DNA from: an uncultured Oscillospiraceae bacterium
GTDB taxonomy: Bacteria; Bacillota; Clostridia; Oscillospirales; Oscillospiraceae
Length of the DNA: 14,963 nt
Assembly (NCBI GenBank): GCA_934561175.1
Contig: CAKTFW010000037.1
Span: 1 to 14,963 of the forward strand
Direction: 5' to 3'
Part shown: positions 1 through 5,868 of the stretch, in pieces
Numbering within the stretch: position 1 is the first letter of the stretch
How the letters are laid out: each line of letters starts with the position of its first letter
Translations under genes and position numbers: made by a program
Notes under the pieces: model-generated
What the model saw: the letters and a program-made list of their open reading frames with translations, nothing else
Database searches by the model: none
Told to the model about the DNA's origin: nothing

Positions 1-1
1 G

Positions 2-151
2 ATTGTCCGTGAAAATATCGTTTTTGCATTAGGCGTGAAAAGCGTTGTCCTGGTTCTTGGTGCAATTGGTGCTGCAAATATGTGGATTGCGGTCTTTGCA
101 GATGTTGGTGTTTGTATTCTGGCGATTCTCAATGCGGTTCGTACAAAATAA
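2..151 (+). CDS. Heavy-metal-translocating P-type ATPase, C-terminal end (partial)
   Basis: Only the last 49 residues are present; the gene begins left of the window. The visible part reads ENIVFALGVKSVVLVLGAIG, then NMWIAVFADVGVCILAILNA, ending VRTK and TAA at 149-151. This matches the closing two membrane segments of P1B-type ATPases of the CadA/ZntA/CopA group, where a phrase like FADVG...LNA(M/L)R is typical. Known members use ATP to export Zn2+, Cd2+, Pb2+ or Cu+ across the membrane. The metal cannot be told from this fragment because the CPC/SPC membrane motif and the phosphorylated aspartate lie outside. A hairpin terminator at 183-216 ends the transcript. It is convergent with the aminotransferase gene on the other strand. 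Confidence 0.82.
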   Translation: MVRENIVFALGVKSVVLVLGAIGAANMWIAVFADVGVCILAILNAVRTK

Positions 152-182
152 TACTAATACACATAGCGATTCTCAAAGGTTA

Positions 183-216
183 AAAAGGTCGATCCTGTAA
201 ACAGGATCGACCTTTT
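183..216. terminator. Bidirectional intrinsic terminator between convergent genes
   Basis: A 15-bp perfect inverted repeat, AAAAGGTCGATCCTG (183-197) and its complement (202-216), encloses a 4-base loop TAAA. The stem is flanked by A and T runs, so it gives a U-tail when transcribed in either direction. It sits between the end of the ATPase gene (151) and the end of the aminotransferase gene on the opposite strand (239), so one hairpin probably serves both. Confidence 0.88.
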
Positions 217-238
217 GTTGTTCATGTTTGCGGGCAAC

Positions 239-1429
239 TCAGCAGAGTCCATATTCTTTTGCCATAGCCTGGAAACCGGGCAACGCGTGTTCAATGGTTT
301 GATAACTGACGCAGTAGGCAATCCGCACATAGCCGGGGCAGCCGAAGCTGGAACCAGGGACAAAGAGAATCTGAGATTGCTTTGCGCGGTTGACAAACGC
401 CTTATCGTCACCGTTCGGTGCCTTTACAAAAAGATAAAATGCTCCTTGCGGCTTGATGCAGGAATAGCCATAGGTGCGCAGGCTGTTGTAGAGCAGCTCC
501 CGGTTGCGGTTGTAAGCGTCAATGTCGTTTTTTTCGTTCAGACATTTGGCAACTGCGCGCTGCATCAGGGATGGTGCATTTACAAAGCCGGAGATCCGTG
601 TGGCAATAGAAGCGCAGTTGAAAATCAGCGCTGCGTCGTCCATCTCGGACGGAATGACCAGATAGCCGATTCGCTCGCCGGGCAGAGAAAGCGATTTGCT
701 CCAGGAGTAACCGATGATCGTATTTCGATAATACTTTGTGACATAGGGAACTTCAGCGCCGTCATAAGCCAGCTCGCGGTAAGGCTCATCAGAGATCAGA
801 TAAATAGAAGTGCCAAATTCCTGCTGCTTTTCTTCCAGAATTTTTCCCATCTCAGACAGCGTCTCGGCAGAGTAGATGACGCCGGTTGGATTATTCGGTG
901 TGTTGATAATAACGGCTTTGGTTTTTGCGGTGATTTTTTCCCGGAACTCTTTCAAATTTGGCTGGAAGGTTTCCGTATTAGGAGAGACGGCAAGTAATAC
1001 ACCGTCGTAATTGGCGACATAATTGGCGTATTCTGTGAAGTAGGGGGCGAAGGTCAGTACTTCGTCGTCGGGATTCAGCAGCGTTTTTAGAATGACATTG
1101 AGACCCCCAGCTGCACCGACGGTCATCAAAATATTATTTAGATCAAAGGTAGTGTCGAAGCGTTGGTTGATCGACTGTGCCACTGCGGTACGGACATCTT
1201 CATAGCCGGCGTTGGACATATAACCATGGACAACCAGTGGATCTTCTTCAGCGAGAATTTCATCCAACGCCGTTTTCACGGCAGCTGGAGCCGGAACACT
1301 GGGGTTGCCAAGACTGAAATCGTAAACATGATCTGCACCGTATTTGCGGGCCATTTCCTTGCCCTCTTCAAACATGGCGCGAATGACGGAGTTATTGCCT
1401 GCAAGCTTTTGCATTTTTGCGGAAATCAT
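239..1429 (-). CDS. PLP-dependent class I/II aminotransferase
   Basis: A 396-residue fold-type I aminotransferase that would move an amino group between an amino acid and a 2-oxoacid in the cytoplasm using pyridoxal phosphate. Visible family marks are FSLGNPSVPAP near 38-48, NNPTG at 179-183, SDEPYRE at 213-219 (D214 and Y217 in the cofactor site), SWSKSLSLPGER at 242-253 with K245 as the expected Schiff-base lysine, and R369 in YVRIAYC as the expected carboxylate-binding arginine. Length is normal for the family. The start is supported by GGAG (1438-1441 on the complement) 8 bases upstream. It lies 28 bases downstream of glpK on the same strand and has no obvious promoter of its own, so it is probably cotranscribed. 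Substrate is not readable from sequence; aspartate, alanine or aromatic amino acids are all possible. Confidence 0.93.
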   Translation of the reverse strand: MISAKMQKLAGNNSVIRAMFEEGKEMARKYGADHVYDFSLGNPSVPAPAAVKTALDEILAEEDPLVVHGYMSNAGYEDVRTAVAQSINQRFDTTFDLNNILMTVGAAGGLNVILKTLLNPDDEVLTFAPYFTEYANYVANYDGVLLAVSPNTETFQPNLKEFREKITAKTKAVIINTPNNPTGVIYSAETLSEMGKILEEKQQEFGTSIYLISDEPYRELAYDGAEVPYVTKYYRNTIIGYSWSKSLSLPGERIGYLVIPSEMDDAALIFNCASIATRISGFVNAPSLMQRAVAKCLNEKNDIDAYNRNRELLYNSLRTYGYSCIKPQGAFYLFVKAPNGDDKAFVNRAKQSQILFVPGSSFGCPGYVRIAYCVSYQTIEHALPGFQAMAKEYGLC

Positions 1430-1457
1430 TGGAATCGCTCCTTTTTGCGGAATAAAA

Positions 1458-3002
1458 TTATTTTACATCAGTCTGGTATAAATTGCAATCCGGCAGGACT
1501 TCGTTGCCCCAGCTTCGCGCTAATTTGACGGCGGTATGCCAATTGGTCAAGCGATGGGCGCGGATTTCGGCATCCAGATTAGGGGTAAATCGTTGTTGTT
1601 CTACTCGGATTTTTTCCAGAACTTCCAAATCGGGCCAAAGACCGACGGCAAGACCGGCCAGAAATGCAGCGCCCAGCGCGGTAGATTCCACCGTTTCCGG
1701 ACGACTGACCGGAATCCGGGCAAAGTTCGCCTGCGCCTGAAGGAGAAAATCGCTGACACTTGCGCCGCCATCTGCCCGCAATTCTGTCACAGGGGTACCA
1801 GCATCCAGATTCATGGTTTCTACCAGATCGGTTACCTCAAAAGCGATGGATTCCAACACAGCACGGCAGAGCGCAGCTTTCTCTGCGCCGCGCGTCAGCC
1901 CAAAGAAGCACCCACGGGCATCGGGATCCCAATAAGGTGCGCCGAGACCGGAAAATGCTGGAACGAAGTAAACACCCTGTTCAGCCTGCGGCAGTTCTGC
2001 TAGAATGTCGCACTCATGCGGGAAAGTAATGACACCCAACTCGTTCTGCAGCCACTGAATGGCGGAACCGGCATGAAACGCGCTGCCCTCCAGCGCATAA
2101 TAGGTTTCGCCGCGGATAGACCAGGCGATTGAGGTCAGAAGTCCATGCGAAGAGGTAACACGCTGGCGACCTGTATTCATCAGGGTAAAGCAACCGGTTC
2201 CATAAGTGTTTTTAGCCATACCAGCGTGGAAACAGCCCTGGCCGAACAACGCTGCCTGCTGATCGCCTGCAATTCCGGCAATTGGTGTATCTGCAAAGGG
2301 GGCAAGGTTTGTAAATCGTGCGCTCAGGCGGCCGCAGATGCCACAGGAAGGAACCGGCTGCGGCAGCATTGCGGCTGGGATTTCCAGTGCCTGCAGAAGT
2401 ACGGGATCCCAGCAGCGCATTTCCAGATCAAATAGCATGGTACGCGAAGCGTTGGAATATTCAATGACATGAGATTGCCCGCCAGTCAGGTTCCAGATCA
2501 ACCAACTGTCGACGGTTCCGAAGAGAATTTCTCCTTTTTCGGCTCGGCAGCGAAGCGCAGGATCCTGATCCAGCAGCCATTTGATCTTGGTCGCAGAGAA
2601 ATAGGGATCCAGAATCAGTCCGGTGGTCTGGCGGACATGGGGTTCTAATCCGTCCCGTTTGAGCTGGCGGCAAAGCTCTGTGGTACGGCGGCACTGCCAG
2701 ACAATGGCGTGGCTGATCGGTTCGCCGGTGGTGCGGTCCCAAAGAATGGTGGTCTCCCGCTGATTGGTAATGCCGATTGCCGCAAGTTCTGCAGGAGAGA
2801 TCTGACTTTGTGTCAGGACATCGTGCATGGCCAGGAGTTCCGTATCTAAAATTTCAGCGGCGTCTTCCTCCACCCATCCAGGCTGTGGATAGTACTGCTT
2901 CAGCGGATATTGTGCTTTTGCACGGATGTTTCCCATTTCGTCAAACAAAATGGCACGGGAACTGGTGGTACCCTGATCAAGGGCGAGGACATAATGAGCC
3001 AT
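1458..3002 (-). CDS. glpK: Glycerol kinase
   Basis: A 514-residue FGGY-family kinase that phosphorylates glycerol to sn-glycerol 3-phosphate with ATP in the cytoplasm. The N-terminal phosphate loop LALDQGTTSSRA (6-17), glycerol-contact residues R82/E83 in ITNQRETT, Y134, and D247/Q248 in GIAGDQQAALFGQ, the ATP-site GTG at 268-270, YALEGSAFHAGSAIQWL (302-318) and RADGGASVSDFL (409-420) all fit GlpK rather than xylulokinase. It is slightly longer than the usual 495-505 residues. The histidine that the PTS phosphorylates in enterococcal GlpK (in a YHFYG stretch) is absent: the matching stretch reads NLAPFADTPIAG. A strong AAGGAGG (3011-3017) lies 8 bases before the ATG. It is divergent from a lipase-like gene, and no glpF or glpO/glpA is in view. 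Confidence 0.96.
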   Translation of the reverse strand: MAHYVLALDQGTTSSRAILFDEMGNIRAKAQYPLKQYYPQPGWVEEDAAEILDTELLAMHDVLTQSQISPAELAAIGITNQRETTILWDRTTGEPISHAIVWQCRRTTELCRQLKRDGLEPHVRQTTGLILDPYFSATKIKWLLDQDPALRCRAEKGEILFGTVDSWLIWNLTGGQSHVIEYSNASRTMLFDLEMRCWDPVLLQALEIPAAMLPQPVPSCGICGRLSARFTNLAPFADTPIAGIAGDQQAALFGQGCFHAGMAKNTYGTGCFTLMNTGRQRVTSSHGLLTSIAWSIRGETYYALEGSAFHAGSAIQWLQNELGVITFPHECDILAELPQAEQGVYFVPAFSGLGAPYWDPDARGCFFGLTRGAEKAALCRAVLESIAFEVTDLVETMNLDAGTPVTELRADGGASVSDFLLQAQANFARIPVSRPETVESTALGAAFLAGLAVGLWPDLEVLEKIRVEQQRFTPNLDAEIRAHRLTNWHTAVKLARSWGNEVLPDCNLYQTDVK

Positions 3003-3030
3003 AGGGGACGCCTCCTTGATGAATTACTAC

Positions 3031-3064
3031 TTTATAGTTTCTCTGTTTTGCGGTATAATGTCAA
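3031..3064. promoter_or_regulatory. Overlapping divergent promoters for glpK (-) and the hydrolase (+)
   Basis: On the + strand a consensus -10, TATAAT (3054-3059), lies 17 bases after a weak -35, TTTATA (3031-3036), and leads to the hydrolase at 3091. On the - strand the complement of 3031-3036 is TATAAA, a good -10 for glpK. It is preceded by TTGACA (3059-3064), but the spacing of 22 is too long; at 17 spacing the -35 would be the poor ATTATA. The two promoters share bases either way. The + strand -10 is convincing and the - strand elements are tentative. Confidence 0.55.
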
Positions 3065-3090
3065 TATAAAAATGCGGGAGGTGCAGTGAG

Positions 3091-4008
3091 ATGGAAGAAT
3101 TCTATCTGGAATCAAATGGCCGGGGGAAGCTCTATTGCAGAAGCTATGTGCCGGAGGGGGCAGTGCGCGGTGTCGTGCAGATTGTACATGGAATTGCAGA
3201 GCATATCGGTCGTTATGATGAATTTGCACAGATGCTCTGCCGCCACGGATTTGTAGTGGTTGCAGAGGATCATATGGGGCACGGCCGCTCCGCGGTTGGT
3301 GCGGACGATATAAAGTGCTTCTTTCCCGGCGGCTGGCAGGCAGCGGTGGATGATATCTGGAAACTGCACGGTCAGACTGTGGCGTGTTATCCGCATCTTC
3401 CGTACTTCCTGTTTGGCCATAGTATGGGCTCATTTCTGACACGCACATTACTCTACCGTCATGCACCTACAGGGCTTCGCGGGGTGATTTTATCCGGTAC
3501 CGGCTACCTGAAGGCGGCAACGCTGGCAGCAGGGATTGCACTGTGCAAAGCAGAGGAAAAACACTACGGAGAAACTGGATATAGCCCGTTGCTGCAGGAC
3601 ATGATGTTTGGTGCCTATAACCGGATGGTCAAGCCGACCAGAACGGAGAATGACTGGATCTGTACGGATCCAGCGGTTGTAGATGCTTATACGAAAGACC
3701 CGCTCTGTGGTGCACCGTGTACCATTGGTCTGGCGCACCAGATGCTGCTGGGCATTCAGGAAAATCAAAAGCCGAAAAATTTGGAAAAAATGGAGAAAGC
3801 ACTGCCAGTGCTGTTCCTGTCCGGCGAACAGGATCCGGTCGGAAATCGGGGAAAGGGTGTTCTGCGCGCAGCGGAGTCCTTCCGCGATGCGGGGATGCGG
3901 CACATCCAGGTAAAGCTCTATCGCGGTTGCAGGCATGAAATGCTCAATGAGCCATGCAAGGCACAGGTATACCAAGATATTGAAGATTGGCTGAACACAA
4001 AAATTTAG
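3091..4008 (+). CDS. Alpha/beta hydrolase, monoacylglycerol lipase/lysophospholipase-like (serine aminopeptidase S33 family)
   Basis: A 305-residue soluble alpha/beta hydrolase of the Hydrolase_4 group, whose known members cleave monoacylglycerols or lysophospholipids. The oxyanion-hole stretch IVHGIAEHIGRY (31-42), AEDHMGHGRS (58-67), nucleophile elbow GHSMGS with S111, acid D248 in LSGEQDP, and H282 in GCRHEM complete a catalytic triad. No signal peptide or membrane segment is visible, so it probably acts in the cytoplasm. The start is fixed by GGGAGGTG (3076-3083) 7 bases upstream. It is divergent from glpK, which suggests that glycerol freed by this enzyme could feed GlpK; this is inference. 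Family members vary widely in substrate, so the exact ester is unknown. Confidence 0.88.
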   Translation: MEEFYLESNGRGKLYCRSYVPEGAVRGVVQIVHGIAEHIGRYDEFAQMLCRHGFVVVAEDHMGHGRSAVGADDIKCFFPGGWQAAVDDIWKLHGQTVACYPHLPYFLFGHSMGSFLTRTLLYRHAPTGLRGVILSGTGYLKAATLAAGIALCKAEEKHYGETGYSPLLQDMMFGAYNRMVKPTRTENDWICTDPAVVDAYTKDPLCGAPCTIGLAHQMLLGIQENQKPKNLEKMEKALPVLFLSGEQDPVGNRGKGVLRAAESFRDAGMRHIQVKLYRGCRHEMLNEPCKAQVYQDIEDWLNTKI

Positions 4009-4035
4009 GTCCGTTTTATTGGACAAAATAAAATG

Positions 4036-4041
4036 TATACT
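4036..4041 (+). promoter_or_regulatory. Possible -10 element before the small ORF and truA
   Basis: TATACT matches the sigma-A -10 at five of six positions and lies 31 bases before the small ORF start at 4073. No good -35 exists at 16-18 spacing: TTTTAT at 4014-4019 is weak, and TTGGAC at 4019-4024 is only 11 bases away. The hydrolase gene ends just upstream without a clear terminator, so read-through from 3054 is equally possible. Confidence 0.3.
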
Positions 4042-4072
4042 GCAGACATCAAATACGAGAGGACGATGCAAA

Positions 4073-4192
4073 ATGCGGTATACAATTCGACAGATTTATG
4101 GTCATGTGGAGGTTTATGATGCCGCTGGCGCATTTGTATTTTCTGCGGACAGCGTGCCGGAGGCCTACCGGATGATGGAGGAGACAGAATGA
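4073..4192 (+). CDS. 39-residue small protein coupled to truA
   Basis: A short frame encoding 39 residues, beginning MRYTIRQIYGHVEVYDAAG and ending RMMEETE. It is preceded by GAGAGGA (4057-4063) 9 bases before the ATG, and its TGA stop overlaps the truA ATG in the sequence ATGA (4189-4192). That coupling and the ribosome binding site argue that it is a real gene. The alternating hydrophobic pattern followed by an acidic helix-like end suggests a small folded cytoplasmic protein; there is no signal peptide, cysteine pair or membrane segment. I do not recognise a named family. My impression, unchecked, is that similar short proteins occur in other Oscillospirales. A function in RNA modification is possible only from its position. 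Confidence 0.72.
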   Translation: MRYTIRQIYGHVEVYDAAGAFVFSADSVPEAYRMMEETE

Positions 4193-4926
4193 CCAACTAC
4201 AAACTGCTGCTATCTTATGATGGAACACGGTATCGCGGGTGGCAGCGGCAGGGAAATGTGGAAGATACCATCCAGGCCAAACTGGAACAGGTGCTGTGCA
4301 AAATTTTGGGACAGCCTGTCGAGTGCAGTGCAAGCGGCCGGACGGATGCAGGTGTTCACGCCCGTGGTCAGGTGGTGAGCTTTCGTGCGGAGACCACAAT
4401 GCAGCCCATCCAAATTCTGACACAGCTCCGGCGTTATCTTCCGGGGGACATTGGTGCGCTGGAACTGACCGTGGCACCGCCGCGATTTCATGCGCGGCTC
4501 AGTGTGGTTGGGAAAACCTACCGCTATCGGGTGCGTAATACAGCTCGGCCTGATGTCTTTTCCCGCCGTTATGTGACACAGTGTGCAGAACCGCTGGATT
4601 TACAGGCGATGCAGCGCGGTGCAGCATTGTTCTGCGGGACACATGATTTTGCCTCATTTTGCGGTAATCCGCGGATGAAAAAATCTACTGTGCGCACGAT
4701 TACTGATTTTTCAATTGAACGGCAAGGAGAAGAAATTGTGTTTTCTGTAACCGGCGATGGCTTCTTGATGAATATGGTACGGATTTTGGTGGGGACCCTG
4801 TTAGAAATTGGCCGGCACCAGTATGAGCCGGAAAAAATTCCAGAAATACTGGCTGCAAAAAACAGAACTGCAGCAGGGGAAACCGCACCGGCGAGAGGGC
4901 TGTGCCTGTGGGAGGTATATTATTGA
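4189..4926 (+). CDS. truA: tRNA pseudouridine(38-40) synthase
   Basis: A 245-residue TruA that converts uridines 38, 39 and 40 in the tRNA anticodon arm to pseudouridine. The N-terminus has LSYDGTRYRGWQRQG (8-22); the catalytic aspartate is D53 in ASGRTDAGVHARGQ (48-61); FHARLSVVGKTYRYRV (100-115), CGTHDFASFC (149-158) and GDGFLMNMVRILVGTLLEIG (189-208) are further TruA hallmarks. Length is standard. Translation is coupled: its ATG shares bases with the stop of the 39-residue ORF, and GGAGGAG (4177-4183) inside that ORF serves as ribosome binding site. Its own stop (4924-4926) overlaps the TTG start of the next gene, so all three form a short operon. Confidence 0.96.
   Translation: MTNYKLLLSYDGTRYRGWQRQGNVEDTIQAKLEQVLCKILGQPVECSASGRTDAGVHARGQVVSFRAETTMQPIQILTQLRRYLPGDIGALELTVAPPRFHARLSVVGKTYRYRVRNTARPDVFSRRYVTQCAEPLDLQAMQRGAALFCGTHDFASFCGNPRMKKSTVRTITDFSIERQGEEIVFSVTGDGFLMNMVRILVGTLLEIGRHQYEPEKIPEILAAKNRTAAGETAPARGLCLWEVYY
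4910..4925 (+). promoter_or_regulatory. Ribosome binding site and TTG start for the ArsC/Spx-like gene
   Basis: GGGAGGT at 4910-4916 is followed after 6 bases by TTG at 4923-4925, which overlaps the truA stop as TTGA. A GTG further upstream at 4902 is in frame but has no such site at the right distance. The TTG gives an N-terminus MNIQIFGKSKCF, which begins directly at the first beta strand of the thioredoxin fold as expected. Confidence 0.75.
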
Positions 4927-5264
4927 ATATTCAGATTTTTGGAAAATCAAAATGCTTTGATACAAAGAAAGCGGAGCGATATTTTAAGGAGCGGCGGATT
5001 CCCTATCAGCAGATTGACTTGGTGAAATATGGGATGTCCGGCGGTGAATTTGACAGCGTGCTGCGTGCCGTGGGCGGCATTGACAACCTGGTGGACTGGA
5101 ACGGGAAATCGCCGGATTTGGATCTTTTAAAATATCTGGCAGACCAGACCGCCAAAGAAGACAAGGTTTACGAGAATCAAAAATTGATCCGTACACCAGT
5201 TGTTCGGAACGGAAAACAGGCGACGGTGGGTTACTGCCCGGAAGTCTGGGAAAACTGGAAATAA
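4923..5264 (+). CDS. ArsC/Spx-family thioredoxin-fold protein
   Basis: A 113-residue protein of the ArsC/YffB/Spx fold. It has one N-terminal cysteine, C11, in IFGKSKCFDTKKAERYF, and the cis-proline stretch LIRTPVVRNGKQATVGY (88-104), both typical of this group. The usual arsenate-reductase signature (CGTSR after the cysteine) is absent, so true arsenate reduction is doubtful. A thiol-redox role, or a regulatory role like Spx, is as likely; Spx itself normally has a CXXC pair, which is not here (C11 is followed by FDT). A second cysteine is C105. The gene is the last of the small-ORF/truA operon and starts at a TTG overlapping the truA stop. It ends at a hairpin shared with iorB. Confidence 0.82.
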   Translation: MNIQIFGKSKCFDTKKAERYFKERRIPYQQIDLVKYGMSGGEFDSVLRAVGGIDNLVDWNGKSPDLDLLKYLADQTAKEDKVYENQKLIRTPVVRNGKQATVGYCPEVWENWK

Positions 5265-5300
5265 AAACATCCCCGATTCAGTTGAATCGGGGATGTTTTT
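5263..5300. terminator. Bidirectional terminator overlapping two stop codons
   Basis: Two 18-base complementary arms (5263-5280 and 5283-5300), the first reading AAAAACATCCCCGATTCA, form a strong GC-centred hairpin with A/T flanks on both sides. The TAA of the ArsC-like gene (5262-5264) enters the left arm. The TAA of iorB on the other strand (5299-5301) enters the right arm. A single hairpin therefore ends two convergent operons with only 34 bases between coding regions. Confidence 0.9.
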
Positions 5301-5868
5301 ATGCTCTGCCGAGCAGAAAAGCTTTTTTATTGAGTTCCAAAAATTTCGCAGGGACGCTTTGCTCGATGGTTTGCATCCATGCCGTTTCCGGAAAATCAAA
5401 ATAACGCGACAAGCGTCCCATCAGAACCAGGTTTACGGCTTTTGCAGTACCGGCCTGCTCGGCCAGCGCCAAGGCGTCCATGGCGTCAACCTGTGCGCCG
5501 AGGGCACGCATCTTTTCGGGCAGGTTTGCAGGGTACACCTCCGCACCGGTCAAGACAGGCATGGGTTCAATGATTTGCGTGTTGACAATGACACGGCCAC
5601 CGGGCTTCAGATAAGAGAGCCAACGAGCGGCCTCCAGCTGTTCAAAGGAAACGATGAAATCAGCTTGGCCCCGGTCGATAATCGGGGAGGCGACTGCATC
5701 ACCAAACCGGACATAGGTGACGACACTTCCGCCGCGCTGGCTCATACCATGCACTTCAGAGACCTTGACATCGAGTCCCTGTGCTAAAAGCAGCCGTCCA
5801 AGAATTTTAGAGGCCAACAGGGAACCCTGTCCACCGACGCCGACGATCATTACATTTTTAGTTTGCAT
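5299..5868 (-). CDS. iorB: Indolepyruvate ferredoxin oxidoreductase, beta subunit
   Basis: A 189-residue gamma-domain protein of 2-oxoacid:ferredoxin oxidoreductases. With IorA it would decarboxylate arylpyruvates such as indolepyruvate to aryl-acetyl-CoA, passing two electrons to ferredoxin in the cytoplasm. The N-terminus carries GVGGQG (10-15), then EVHGMSQRGG (38-47) and NLVLMGRLS (146-154), all normal for IorB, and length is standard. It starts inside iorA: the iorB ATG at 5866-5868 overlaps the iorA end by 11 bases, and AAAGGAGG (5878-5885) lies 9 bases upstream, so the subunits are made together. The gene ends within a shared terminator hairpin. Confidence 0.94.
   Translation of the reverse strand: MQTKNVMIVGVGGQGSLLASKILGRLLLAQGLDVKVSEVHGMSQRGGSVVTYVRFGDAVASPIIDRGQADFIVSFEQLEAARWLSYLKPGGRVIVNTQIIEPMPVLTGAEVYPANLPEKMRALGAQVDAMDALALAEQAGTAKAVNLVLMGRLSRYFDFPETAWMQTIEQSVPAKFLELNKKAFLLGRA

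Noticed and set aside
122..176. 11-bp direct repeat GCGATTCTCAA at 122-132 and 166-176
   Set aside because: Two copies only, one inside the ATPase coding end; there is no flanking structure to suggest an attachment site or mobile element, so probably chance.
215..997. 260-codon open frame on the + strand
   Set aside because: It is fully antisense to the aminotransferase, has no recognisable motifs and no ribosome binding site, and begins inside the right arm of the terminator stem at 183-216.
3029..3038. ACTTTATAGT near glpK as a second copy of the iorAB palindrome
   Set aside because: It shares only ACT-N4-AGT with CACTTTAAAGTG and overlaps A/T-rich promoter elements, so the resemblance is expected by chance.
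4902..4922. GTG start for the ArsC-like gene
   Set aside because: It has no ribosome binding site at the right spacing, whereas TTG at 4923 has GGGAGGT 6 bases upstream and starts at the first beta strand.
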